64,000 nt of DNA from Jatrophihabitans cynanchi (lineage in GTDB: Bacteria > Actinomycetota > Actinomycetes > Mycobacteriales > Jatrophihabitantaceae), in contig NZ_CP097463.1 of NCBI RefSeq assembly GCF_027247405.1, positions 1 through 64,000 on the forward strand, read 5' to 3'. Shown here piece by piece: positions 25,890 through 33,692 of the stretch. A model generated the notes under the pieces. The model saw nothing but the letters and a program-made list of their open reading frames with translations. It ran no database searches and was not told where the DNA came from. The position numbers were made by a program, and so were the translations under genes. Within the stretch, counting starts at the first letter, position 1. Every line of letters begins with the position of its first letter.

Positions 25890-27071
25890 ATGGTGCAGCC
25901 CACGAAGGACGACCGGTTCAGCTTCGGTCTGTGGACGATCGGCTGGCAGGCGCGGGACCCGTTCGGCGACGCGACCCGGCCCCCGCTCGACCCGGTCGAA
26001 TCGGTGCACAAGCTCGCCGAGCTCGGGGCGTACGGCGTCACCTTCCACGACGACGACCTGATCCCGTTCGGCTCGTCGGACTCCGAGCGCGACAAGCACA
26101 TCGCGCGGTTCAAGGACGCACTGGCCGAGACCGGCATCGTCGTGCCGATGATGACCACCAACCTGTTCACCCACCCGGTGTTCAAGGACGGCGGGTTCAC
26201 GAGCAACGACCGCTCGGTGCGCCGGTACGCGCTGCGCAAGGTGCTGCGCAACCTCGACCTGGCCGCCGAGCTCGGCGCACAGACGTATGTGTTCTGGGGC
26301 GGCCGCGAGGGCAGCGAGTACGACGGCGCGAAGGACGTGCAGGCGGCACTGGAGCGCTACCGCGAGGGCATCGACCTGCTCGCCGCCTACGTGAAGGAGC
26401 AGGGTTACGGCATCCGGTTCGCCATCGAGCCCAAGCCGAACGAGCCGCGCGGCGACATTCTGCTGCCGACCGTGGGGCACGCGCTCGCCTTCATCGCCCA
26501 ACTCGAACACGGCGACATCGTCGGCGTGAACCCCGAGGTCGGGCACGAGCAGATGGCCGGGCTGAACTTCGCCGCGGGAATCGCCCAGGCGCTCTGGGCG
26601 GGCAAGCTGTTCCACATCGACCTCAACGGCCAGCGCGGCATCAAGTTCGACCAGGACCTCGTCTTCGGGCACGGCGACCTGCTCAACGCCTTCTTCCTGG
26701 TCGACCTGCTCGAGCACGGAGCCGGCGGCTCGCCCGCGTACGCCGGGCCGCGCCACTTCGACTACAAGCCTTCGCGCACCGAGAACATCGACGGGGTGTG
26801 GGACTCGGCGGCCGCGAACATGCGGATGTACCTGCTGCTCAAGGAGCGGGCGGCGGCCTACCGCGCCGACCCGGAGGTACAGCAGGCGCTCGAGGACTCG
26901 GGCGTCACTTCCCTGGCGACCCCGACCCTGAACCCCGGCGAGAGCGTGGCCGACCTGCGCGCCGACGCCAGCAGCTACGAGGAGTTCGACCCGGAGATCG
27001 CCGGTGCGCGCGGCTACGGCTTCGTCCGGCTGAACCAGCTCGCCATCGATCACCTGCTCGGCGCCCGCTGA
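25890..27071 (+). CDS. xylA: Xylose isomerase
   Basis: Converts D-xylose to D-xylulose (and glucose to fructose) with two divalent metal ions. 393 aa, the class I (actinobacterial) length. Catalytic His53 and Asp56 lie in TFHDDD, metal ligands in [23 protein letters not shown] and [23 protein letters not shown], and the C-terminal Asp in [12 protein letters not shown] 25890 has GGCAGGAG upstream. First gene of a xylose island: xylB follows by 36 bp. Confidence 0.96.
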   Translation: MVQPTKDDRFSFGLWTIGWQARDPFGDATRPPLDPVESVHKLAELGAYGVTFHDDDLIPFGSSDSERDKHIARFKDALAETGIVVPMMTTNLFTHPVFKDGGFTSNDRSVRRYALRKVLRNLDLAAELGAQTYVFWGGREGSEYDGAKDVQAALERYREGIDLLAAYVKEQGYGIRFAIEPKPNEPRGDILLPTVGHALAFIAQLEHGDIVGVNPEVGHEQMAGLNFAAGIAQALWAGKLFHIDLNGQRGIKFDQDLVFGHGDLLNAFFLVDLLEHGAGGSPAYAGPRHFDYKPSRTENIDGVWDSAAANMRMYLLLKERAAAYRADPEVQQALEDSGVTSLATPTLNPGESVADLRADASSYEEFDPEIAGARGYGFVRLNQLAIDHLLGAR

Positions 27072-27107
27072 CCCGACCTCGCCCGCCGAGAGAGGACGAG
27101 CCGATCC

Positions 27108-28517
27108 ATGCCGCTCGTGGCCGGGGTGGACTCCTCCACCCAATCGTGCAAGGTCGTGGTCCGGGACGCGGACAGCGGTGCGCTCGTCCGGCACGGGTCG
27201 GCGCCTCACCCGAGCGGCACCGAGGTGGCTCCGCACGCCTGGTGGGACGCGCTGCAGCAAGCAGTCGCCGCGGCCGGCGGGCTGGCGGACGTCGCAGCGA
27301 TCTCGGTCGGCGCGCAGCAGCACGGCATGGTCTGCCTGGACGAGTCGGGCGCGGTGGTCCGCGACGCCCTGCTGTGGAACGACAGCAGGTCGGCCGCGGC
27401 CGCCGCAGACCTGGTCGCTGAGCTGCCGGGCGGTGCGGCCGGCTGGGCGCGCGCTGTGGGCTCGGTTCCGGTCGCATCCTTCACCGTCACGAAACTCCGC
27501 TGGCTCGCCGAACACGAGCCGGACAACGCCGCACGCACCGCGGCGGTGTGCCTGCCGCACGACTGGCTGAGCTGGCGGTTGCGCGGCGGCGGCGAACTCG
27601 ACACGGTGACGACCGACCGCAGCGACGCCAGCGGCACCGGGTACTGGTCCCCCGCCGAGAACGCGTACCGGCCGGAGCTGCTGCAGCTGGCGCTGGGCAG
27701 GGCGCCACTGCTGCCGCGGGTGCTCGGCCCGGCCGAGGCGGCCGGCACGCGCGCCGGTGGCACCGCTCTCATCGGCCCGGGCGCGGGCGACAACGCCGCC
27801 GCCGCACTGGGCGTGGGCGCGGAGCCGGGCGACGTGATCATCTCGATCGGGACGAGCGGGGTGGCCTGCGCACTCAGCAGCGCGCCCACTGCCGACCCAT
27901 CCGGAGCCGTGGCCGGATTCGCCGACGCCACCGGGGCGTTCCTGCCGCTGGTCGCCACCCTCAACGCCGGGCAGGTGCTCGACGTGGTTGCGCGGCTGCT
28001 CGGTGTCGGGCTGCCCGAACTGTCCGACCTGGCGCTGCAGGCGCCGCCCGGCGCGGACGGCCTGGTGCTGGTGCCCTACCTGGCGGGCGAACGAACCCCG
28101 AACAAACCGGACGCCACCGGCGCGCTGCACGGCCTGCAGTTGGGCAACACGACCAGGGCGCACCTCGCCCGCGCCGCGATCGAAGGTCTGCTGTGCGGTC
28201 TCGCCGACGGCCTGGATGCGTTGCGTGCGGCCGGCGTGCAGCCCGCCCGGGCACTGTTGGTCGGCGGTGGAGCGCGCTCGGAAGCCTTACGCCGCATGGC
28301 TCCGGCGATCCTGGGCATGCCGGTAGTCGTTCCCGCGCCGGGTGAGTCGGTCGCGGACGGCGCCGCCCGACAGGCAGCCTGGACGCTCGCCGGAACCGCC
28401 GAGCCGCCGCGCTGGGCTGCTGCCGCTCCCGCGCGCTACGAGGCCGACCCACAGCCGCTGGTGCGCGCGCGCTACGCCCGGGTCCGTGACCTGGTCAGCG
28501 ATCGCCCGAACAACTAA
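27108..28517 (+). CDS. xylB: Xylulokinase
   Basis: Phosphorylates D-xylulose to xylulose 5-phosphate, feeding the pentose phosphate pathway. 469 aa of the FGGY kinase family: N-terminal ATPase motif [15 protein letters not shown], substrate residues QQHGMV with WNDSRS, adenosine-binding ISIGTSGV, and the C-terminal [20 protein letters not shown] 27108 has GAGAGGA upstream. Its last codons overlap TGTTCGG-type half-sites repeated at about 28504-28524, which may belong to the control region of the transporter operon downstream. Confidence 0.94.
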   Translation: MPLVAGVDSSTQSCKVVVRDADSGALVRHGSAPHPSGTEVAPHAWWDALQQAVAAAGGLADVAAISVGAQQHGMVCLDESGAVVRDALLWNDSRSAAAAADLVAELPGGAAGWARAVGSVPVASFTVTKLRWLAEHEPDNAARTAAVCLPHDWLSWRLRGGGELDTVTTDRSDASGTGYWSPAENAYRPELLQLALGRAPLLPRVLGPAEAAGTRAGGTALIGPGAGDNAAAALGVGAEPGDVIISIGTSGVACALSSAPTADPSGAVAGFADATGAFLPLVATLNAGQVLDVVARLLGVGLPELSDLALQAPPGADGLVLVPYLAGERTPNKPDATGALHGLQLGNTTRAHLARAAIEGLLCGLADGLDALRAAGVQPARALLVGGGARSEALRRMAPAILGMPVVVPAPGESVADGAARQAAWTLAGTAEPPRWAAAAPARYEADPQPLVRARYARVRDLVSDRPNN

Positions 28518-28581
28518 CCGAACAAACACCGATCAGGTCACGACTTGGTCACGGGGTGGCCGTGCCCACCCGTCGACGGGG

Positions 28582-28600
28582 TATGTTCGCGCACACAACA
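28582..28600. promoter_or_regulatory. Putative xylose-regulator operator upstream of xylF
   Basis: TATGTTCG-N8-ACA, the same arrangement as upstream of xylA. Here it is also an inverted repeat, ATGTT/AACAT. It is about 60 bp before the xylF start. Confidence 0.55.
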
Positions 28601-28660
28601 TTCGAGGTCGGGTAGCTCGGTGAGCGGGGACGACCACAACCTAGGAAGGCGTGACTGCCC

Positions 28661-29815
28661 ATGCGCAAGACCGGTATGGCCCTCGCGGTCATCGGTGTAG
28701 CCGCGACACTCGCAGTTGCAGGGTGTAGCTCGAGCAAGTCCGGCGGCAACAGCAACACGAACTCGGCGGCGGCGCCCGGAACCACCGCCGCCGCGCCTGT
28801 ATCGAGCGCGGCGACCAGCGGCAAGCTCGACGGCAAGGGCGCCAAGGTCGGCATCATCCTTCCGGACACGAAGTCCTCGCAGCGCTGGGTGACCTCGGAC
28901 CCCGAGGCCCTCAAGGCCGACTGCAAGACGAACAACCTGGACTGCAACATCCAGAACGCCCAGGGCAGCGCGCAGACCATGAAGACCATCGCCGAGGGCA
29001 TGTTCAACGACGGCATCAAGGTCCTGATGATCGTGAACCTGGACAACGCGTCCGGCGCGACCATCGAGAAGGAGGCCGCGAGCAAGGGCATCACCACCGT
29101 CGACTACGACCGGCTGACCCTCGGGGGCGGCGCCGCGCTGTACGTCTCGTTCGACGGTGTGGCGGTCGGCGAGGCGCAGGGCCAGGCCCTGACGCAGTGC
29201 CCGCAGGTGAAGGGCCAGAAGGCCGTGCAGTACGTCGACGTCAACGGTGCGCCGACCGACAGCAACGCGGCCGCGTTCAAGCAGGGTTACGACAGCGTGC
29301 TGTCCAAGACCGCCGGCTGGACGAAGGTCGCCGACCAGTCGATCAAGGACTAGGACAACCCGACCGCGGGCACCACGTTCGCCGCGATGCTGCAGTCGCA
29401 CCACAACATCAAGGCGGTCATGGTCGCCAACGACGGCATGGCGAACTCCGTGATCGGCGTGCTGAAGAACCAGCACCTCAACGGCAAGGTCGCGGTGTCC
29501 GGTCAGGACGCGACGGCGCAGGGCCTGCAGCACATCCTCGACGGTGACCAGTGCTTCACGATCTACAAGCCGTCCAAGGAAGAGGCCGGCCCGGCGATCG
29601 ATGCCATCACGCAGATCGTGAACGGCCAGATCCCTGCGACCACGCAGACGGTCAAGGACACCCAGACCGGCAAGGACGTGCCCGCTCTGCTGGCCAAGCC
29701 GGTCGCGATCACGCTGGCGAACGTCGCGCAGCCGATCAACGACGGCTACACGCCGAAGGCACAGGTCTGCACCGGCGCGTACGCCGCCAAGTGCAGCGCG
29801 CACGGAGTCAGCTAG
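28661..29815 (+). pseudogene. xylF: Xylose/sugar ABC transporter substrate-binding lipoprotein, interrupted by an in-frame amber codon
   Basis: The frame from 28661 to 29815 would encode a 384-residue periplasmic-binding protein of the XylF/RbsB type. It begins with a signal peptide and lipobox AVAGC (Cys22), then a Ser/Ala linker, then GAKVGIILPDTKSSQRW. At codon 231 (29351-29353) it reads TAG, followed without frame change by DNPTAGTTFAAMLQ and the rest of the C-terminal lobe to the stop at 29815. Homologues I recall have Trp at this place, so one G-to-A change (TGG to TAG) explains it. As read, only the N-terminal lobe would be made. Alternatives are a sequencing error, a recent mutation or amber suppression. 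Upstream of xylGH in the same operon. Confidence 0.85.
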
Positions 29816-29896
29816 TCGCACGCGGTGGCTGCGCCGGTGAACCCGGCGCAGCCACCTGCGTACCCAAACCATCCGGCACAGCGAGGGACCTGTCAC

Positions 29897-30694
29897 GTGA
29901 GCGACGATCCGATCCTGGAACTCCAGGGCGTCAACAAGAGCTTCGGACCGGTCGACGTCCTGCACGGCGTCGACTTCAAGGTCTACCCCGGCCAGGTCAC
30001 CGCGCTGATCGGTGACAACGGCGCAGGCAAGTCGACGATGGTCAAGTGCATCGGCGGCACGTACACCATCGATTCCGGAACGTTCCTGTTCGAGGGCCGT
30101 CCGGTCACGGTCCACAGCCCGCGTGATGCCTCCGAGCTCGGCATCGAGATCGTCTACCAGGACCTCGCGCTGTGCGACAACCTGGACATCGTCCAGAACA
30201 TGTTCCTCGGGCGCGAGCGCGTCAACGGCGTCACCCTGAACGAGATCTCCATGGAGAAGGCCGCGCAGGACACGCTCAAGTCGCTGTCCGTCCGAACCGT
30301 CAAGTCGGTGCGGCAGCGGGTCTCCAGCTTGTCCGGCGGACAGCGGCAGACCGTCGCCATCGCCAAGTCCGTGCTGTGGAACTCCAAGGTGGTGCTGCTG
30401 GACGAGCCCACTGCGGCGCTCGGCGTGGCGCAGACCGCGCAGGTGCTCAGGCTGGTGCGCCGGCTCGCCGACCAGGGTGTCGGCGTCGTGCTCATCTCGC
30501 ACAACATGAACGACGTGCTGGAGGTCGCCGACTGGATCGCGACCCTGTACCTGGGCCGGATGGCCGCTATCGTGAAGCGCTCTGACGTCACGCAGACGCA
30601 ACTCGTCGAGCTCATCACGACCGGGCGCTCCGGCGACATCGGCATGACCACGAGCGCTGCCACCACTTCCGCGCAGGGAGGGACGCCCCAGTGA
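29897..30694 (+). CDS. xylG: Sugar ABC transporter ATP-binding protein, single-domain
   Basis: 265 aa, start GTG 29897 (GCGAGGGA upstream); an in-frame GTG at 29825 lacks support. It has one complete ATPase domain: Walker A GDNGAGKST (about 39-47), Q-loop in VYQDLALCDN, signature LSGGQRQT, Walker B VVLLDEPTAAL and H-loop LISHNM. CUT2-type sugar ATPases (XylG, RbsA) usually have two such domains in about 500 aa; a single-domain form is known in FrcA-like systems, and would act as a homodimer. It overlaps xylH by GTGA. Confidence 0.9.
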   Translation: MSDDPILELQGVNKSFGPVDVLHGVDFKVYPGQVTALIGDNGAGKSTMVKCIGGTYTIDSGTFLFEGRPVTVHSPRDASELGIEIVYQDLALCDNLDIVQNMFLGRERVNGVTLNEISMEKAAQDTLKSLSVRTVKSVRQRVSSLSGGQRQTVAIAKSVLWNSKVVLLDEPTAALGVAQTAQVLRLVRRLADQGVGVVLISHNMNDVLEVADWIATLYLGRMAAIVKRSDVTQTQLVELITTGRSGDIGMTTSAATTSAQGGTPQ

Positions 30695-32046
30695 CCGAGA
30701 CCGACCTCGGCAAGCAGACCGAGCCACAGGACCCGCAGGACGAATTCGCGGGCACCCAGCCGACCGCACTCGCCGGGGGTATCCGGGCACATCTGCATGC
30801 GTACGTGCAGCGCGTGCGCGGCGGAGACATGGGTTCGCTGCCCGCGATCGTCGCCCTGGTCGTACTCGTGGCGTTCTTCTGGACGGTGCACCATCCGTTC
30901 GGGTCCCTGGGCAACTTCGCCAACCTGTTGCAGCAGGGCGCATACACGATCTTCATCGCGATGGGCCTGGTGTTCGTCCTGCTCATCGGTGAGATCGACC
31001 TGGCCGCAGGCACCGCGGCCGGTGTGTGCGCAGCGGTGATGGGCCGGCTCTCGGTCGGCTACAACGCGCCGTGGCCGCTCGCGATCGGCGCCGCGATGCT
31101 CACCGGCGTCCTGATCGGGCTGCTCACCGGGTGGGTGTGTGCCAAGGTCCGCATTCCCTCGTTCGTGGTGACGCTGGCGCTGTTCCTCGCCTTCCAGGGC
31201 GTGGTGCTCTACATCGTCGACAACTTCAAGGGCCCGATCGGCAACCTCAGCATCACCGACAACTTCATCGGCGCGCTCGACAACGGCCAGATGTCCAACT
31301 GGGCCGGGTGGCTGCTGGTCGTGATCCTGCTCGTCGGGTACGCGGCGGTGAAGATCACCGGCATCGCCGCGCGCTCGCGCGCCGGCCTGGCGGCCGAGCC
31401 GCTGGTCATCGCGGCGATCAAGGTGGCCGGCCTGGCGGTGATCTGCGTGATCGCGGTGTACCTGCTCAACCAGGACCGCGCGATCAACAAGGCGCCGAGC
31501 ATCGTGAACGTCAACGGGCACCTGGTCAAGCGGCTTCCCCCGGCACTCACCGGCGTGCCCTGGGTGGTGCCGCTGATCCTCTTCTTCTTCGTCGTCACTA
31601 CCTTCGTGCTGAGCCGGACGCGCTTCGGCCGGCACATCTACGCGGTCGGCGGCAACCCCGAGGCCGCCCGCCGGGCCGGCATCCCGGTGGACAGGATCCG
31701 CATCACCTGCTTCGTCATCAACTCCTTCCTCGCCTCGATCGGCGGAATCCTGCTCGCCTCCAACACCCGTTCGGTCGACCAGAACGAGGGCGGCGGCAAC
31801 ATCCTGCTGCTCGCCGTCGGCGCCGCGGTCATCGGCGGTACCAGCCTGTTCGGTGGCAAGGGCCGCACGCTGGACGCGATCATCGGCGGTCTCGTGCTCG
31901 CCGTGATCGCGAACGGCATGGCCAACCTGGTGCAGGGCAACAACGGCTCGGCCGTCCAGTACATCGTCACCGGTGTCGTGCTGCTGCTCGCCGCCGCGGT
32001 CGACGCGCTGTCGCGCCGGCGTGCCGGCGCCTCAGGCCTGGCCTGA
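30691..32046 (+). CDS. xylH: Sugar ABC transporter permease
   Basis: 451 aa, start GTG 30691 overlapping the ATPase stop. About 10-12 membrane segments from residue 48 on, after a hydrophilic N-terminus of about 45 residues. The family motifs are LIGEIDLAAG (N-terminal), GRHIYAVGGNPEAARRAGI (the EAA-like cytoplasmic loop) and LLLAVGAAVIGGTSLFGGKG, as in XylH/RbsC permeases. The length (451 instead of about 330-390) is due to an extra internal segment around residues 220-290, common in XylH. Works with XylG and the interrupted XylF. Confidence 0.92.
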   Translation: MTETDLGKQTEPQDPQDEFAGTQPTALAGGIRAHLHAYVQRVRGGDMGSLPAIVALVVLVAFFWTVHHPFGSLGNFANLLQQGAYTIFIAMGLVFVLLIGEIDLAAGTAAGVCAAVMGRLSVGYNAPWPLAIGAAMLTGVLIGLLTGWVCAKVRIPSFVVTLALFLAFQGVVLYIVDNFKGPIGNLSITDNFIGALDNGQMSNWAGWLLVVILLVGYAAVKITGIAARSRAGLAAEPLVIAAIKVAGLAVICVIAVYLLNQDRAINKAPSIVNVNGHLVKRLPPALTGVPWVVPLILFFFVVTTFVLSRTRFGRHIYAVGGNPEAARRAGIPVDRIRITCFVINSFLASIGGILLASNTRSVDQNEGGGNILLLAVGAAVIGGTSLFGGKGRTLDAIIGGLVLAVIANGMANLVQGNNGSAVQYIVTGVVLLLAAAVDALSRRRAGASGLA

Positions 32047-32067
32047 CGCGGCCGGTTAGGAGAGAGC

Positions 32068-33252
32068 GTGCGTCGAGAGACAGTCGCGCGGCCGGACGCG
32101 ATCCGGCGGCACAACCTCGGGCTACTGCTCGGGCACGTGCATCGCGACGGTGAGCTGACCCGCGCGCAGCTCACCCAGCGCCTGGCGCTGAGCCGCTCGA
32201 CGATCGGTGCGCTCGTCGCCGACCTGACCGAGTCCGGCCTGCTCGACGAGCGGGTGCCGAACGGCGGCGAGCGGGCCGGTCGCCCCTCGCACGTCGTGGC
32301 GCCGCGCGAGGACGGCCCGTACGCGGTCGCCGTCGACGTGGACGTCAGCCGGGTCTCGTGCGCCGCCGTGGGCATCGGCGGGCACGTGCTCGCCAGGCAC
32401 GCGGTGGCGAACACCGAGCCGGCCTCGGCCAGGCTGACGGCCACGCTGATCGCCGAGTCGATCGACGCGCTGGCGCAGCAGATGAAACCGGGCGCCTGGC
32501 CGGTCGGCATCGGCGTCAGCGTGCCCGGCACGGTCAGCCGGACCGACGCGATGGTCGAGTTCGCGCCGAACCTGGGCTGGCGCGACGAGCCGTTCGGCAA
32601 GCTGCTCTCGAGCGTGGTGCCCGAGGGGTTCGCGGTCGCGGTGGGCAACGACGCGGACGTCGCGATGATGGCCGAGCACCTGCGCGGGGCGGCACGTGAC
32701 TGCGACGACGCGGTGTTCCTGATGGGCCGGATCGGCGTGGGTGCGGGGGTGATCGCGAACGGCAGCCCGTTGCGCGGCCGCGACGGGCACGCCGGCGAGG
32801 TCGGGCACAACGTGGTCGACGCGTCCGGTCCGCGCTGCCACTGCGGCAAACGTGGCTGCGTGGAGACCTACGTGGGCGACAAGGCGCTGCTCAAGCTCGC
32901 CGGCCGACGCCGCCTGCCGACGAGCGAGAGCGTCGCGGCGCTGTTCGCGGACGCGCGCGGCGGCGACGAGCGGGCCGCCACTGCGGTGCGCACCGTCGCC
33001 CGCTCGCTCGGGCACACCGTGGCCACTCTGGTCAACGTGCTGAACCCGGAGCGGGTGATCCTGGGCGGCTCGCTGGCCGGCGTCTTCGAGTTCGCCGCGG
33101 ACGAGGTGGCCGCTGCCATGGACGAGTACGCGATGAGCGTGGCGCACGAGGCGGTGCAGCTGTGCACCCCGGGCCTGGGCGCCGATTCGACGCTGCTCGG
33201 CTCGGCCGAACTCGCCTTCGCGCGGCTGCTGGCCGACCCGCTGGCCCGCTGA
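32068..33252 (+). CDS. ROK-family transcriptional regulator, probable xylose repressor
   Basis: 394 aa, start GTG 32068 with AGGAGAGAG upstream. The N-terminal winged HTH (about residues 10-65: LTRAQLTQRLALSRSTIGALVADL) is followed by a ROK sugar-kinase-like domain with the DNA-encoded zinc motif CHCGKRGC (about 257-264) preceded by the conserved His in EVGHNV. A glycine-rich ATP-like motif is incomplete, as in ROK regulators rather than kinases. It is the last gene of the xylose island, 21 bp after xylH. The likely role is control of xylA and xylF, each preceded by TATGTTCG-N8-ACA. Confidence 0.9.
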   Translation: MRRETVARPDAIRRHNLGLLLGHVHRDGELTRAQLTQRLALSRSTIGALVADLTESGLLDERVPNGGERAGRPSHVVAPREDGPYAVAVDVDVSRVSCAAVGIGGHVLARHAVANTEPASARLTATLIAESIDALAQQMKPGAWPVGIGVSVPGTVSRTDAMVEFAPNLGWRDEPFGKLLSSVVPEGFAVAVGNDADVAMMAEHLRGAARDCDDAVFLMGRIGVGAGVIANGSPLRGRDGHAGEVGHNVVDASGPRCHCGKRGCVETYVGDKALLKLAGRRRLPTSESVAALFADARGGDERAATAVRTVARSLGHTVATLVNVLNPERVILGGSLAGVFEFAADEVAAAMDEYAMSVAHEAVQLCTPGLGADSTLLGSAELAFARLLADPLAR

Positions 33253-33346
33253 CCCAGCGCCGTCTGAGCAGCCGGCAGTCAGCGCAGGGCGAGCAGGTAG
33301 TCGGTGTGCGGCCGGCGCGCCGCGCAGCGCGTCCCTGGCGAAGGTA

Positions 33347-33565
33347 GGCCGGCTCCCCCCAGCCACTGACGACCGCGGGCCGGCTCCCCCCACCGACTGA
33401 CGAACGCGGGCCCGCTCCCCCCACCAGCTGACCAACGCGGGCCCGCTCCCCCCACCGACTGACGAACGCGGGCCGGCTCCCCCCAGCCACTCACGAACGC
33501 GGGCCCGACCTCCCCCCAGCGACTGACCAACGCGGGCCGGCTCCCCCCACCGGCTGACGAGTGGG
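33347..33565. repeat. Seven tandem 31-bp repeats in a convergent intergenic region
   Basis: Seven direct units (31 bp; one is 33) begin GGCC(G/C)GCTCCCCCCA and end GAACGCG. Starts: 33347, 33378, 33409, 33440, 33471, 33502, 33535. Units differ at a few positions. There are no unique spacers, so it is not a CRISPR array. Degenerate copies of GGGGGAAGCGGG and GGTCAGCACGGGGCGAGC continue from about 33590 to 33690. The 440-bp stretch 33253-33692 holds no credible gene. Its unit is related to the repeats at 56034-56417. Confidence 0.85.
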
Positions 33566-33575
33566 AGCGCTCCCA
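33562..33575. promoter_or_regulatory. Perfect CebR/CelR-type palindromic operator (orphan)
   Basis: TGGGAGCGCTCCCA is identical to the 14-bp consensus operator of the LacI-family cellobiose repressors CebR (Streptomyces) and CelR (Thermobifida), as known from the literature. It overlaps the end of the last tandem repeat. No gene start lies nearby: the flanking genes converge towards it. Confidence 0.7.
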
Positions 33576-33692
33576 AATCGTTGGCCGATGGGGGAAGCGG
33601 GTCAGCACGGGCCAAGCGGGCAGCATGGGGGAAGCGGATCGGCACAGGGACGCGGGTCAGCACGGGGCGAGCGACCAGCACGGGGCGAGCGG

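Noticed and set aside
29387-29815. The 3' part of xylF as a separate 142-aa gene
   Set aside because: It is the C-terminal lobe of the binding protein in the same frame as the upstream part, with no signal peptide or Shine-Dalgarno of its own.
33347-33565. Possible CRISPR array
   Set aside because: Repeats are directly adjacent without unique spacers, the units vary, and no cas genes are in the window.
33032-33626. Minus-strand frames with repeated RPAFVSRWGE-like peptides
   Set aside because: They only translate the tandem DNA repeats, run into the ROK gene, and lack start signals; the same happens at 56034-56417.
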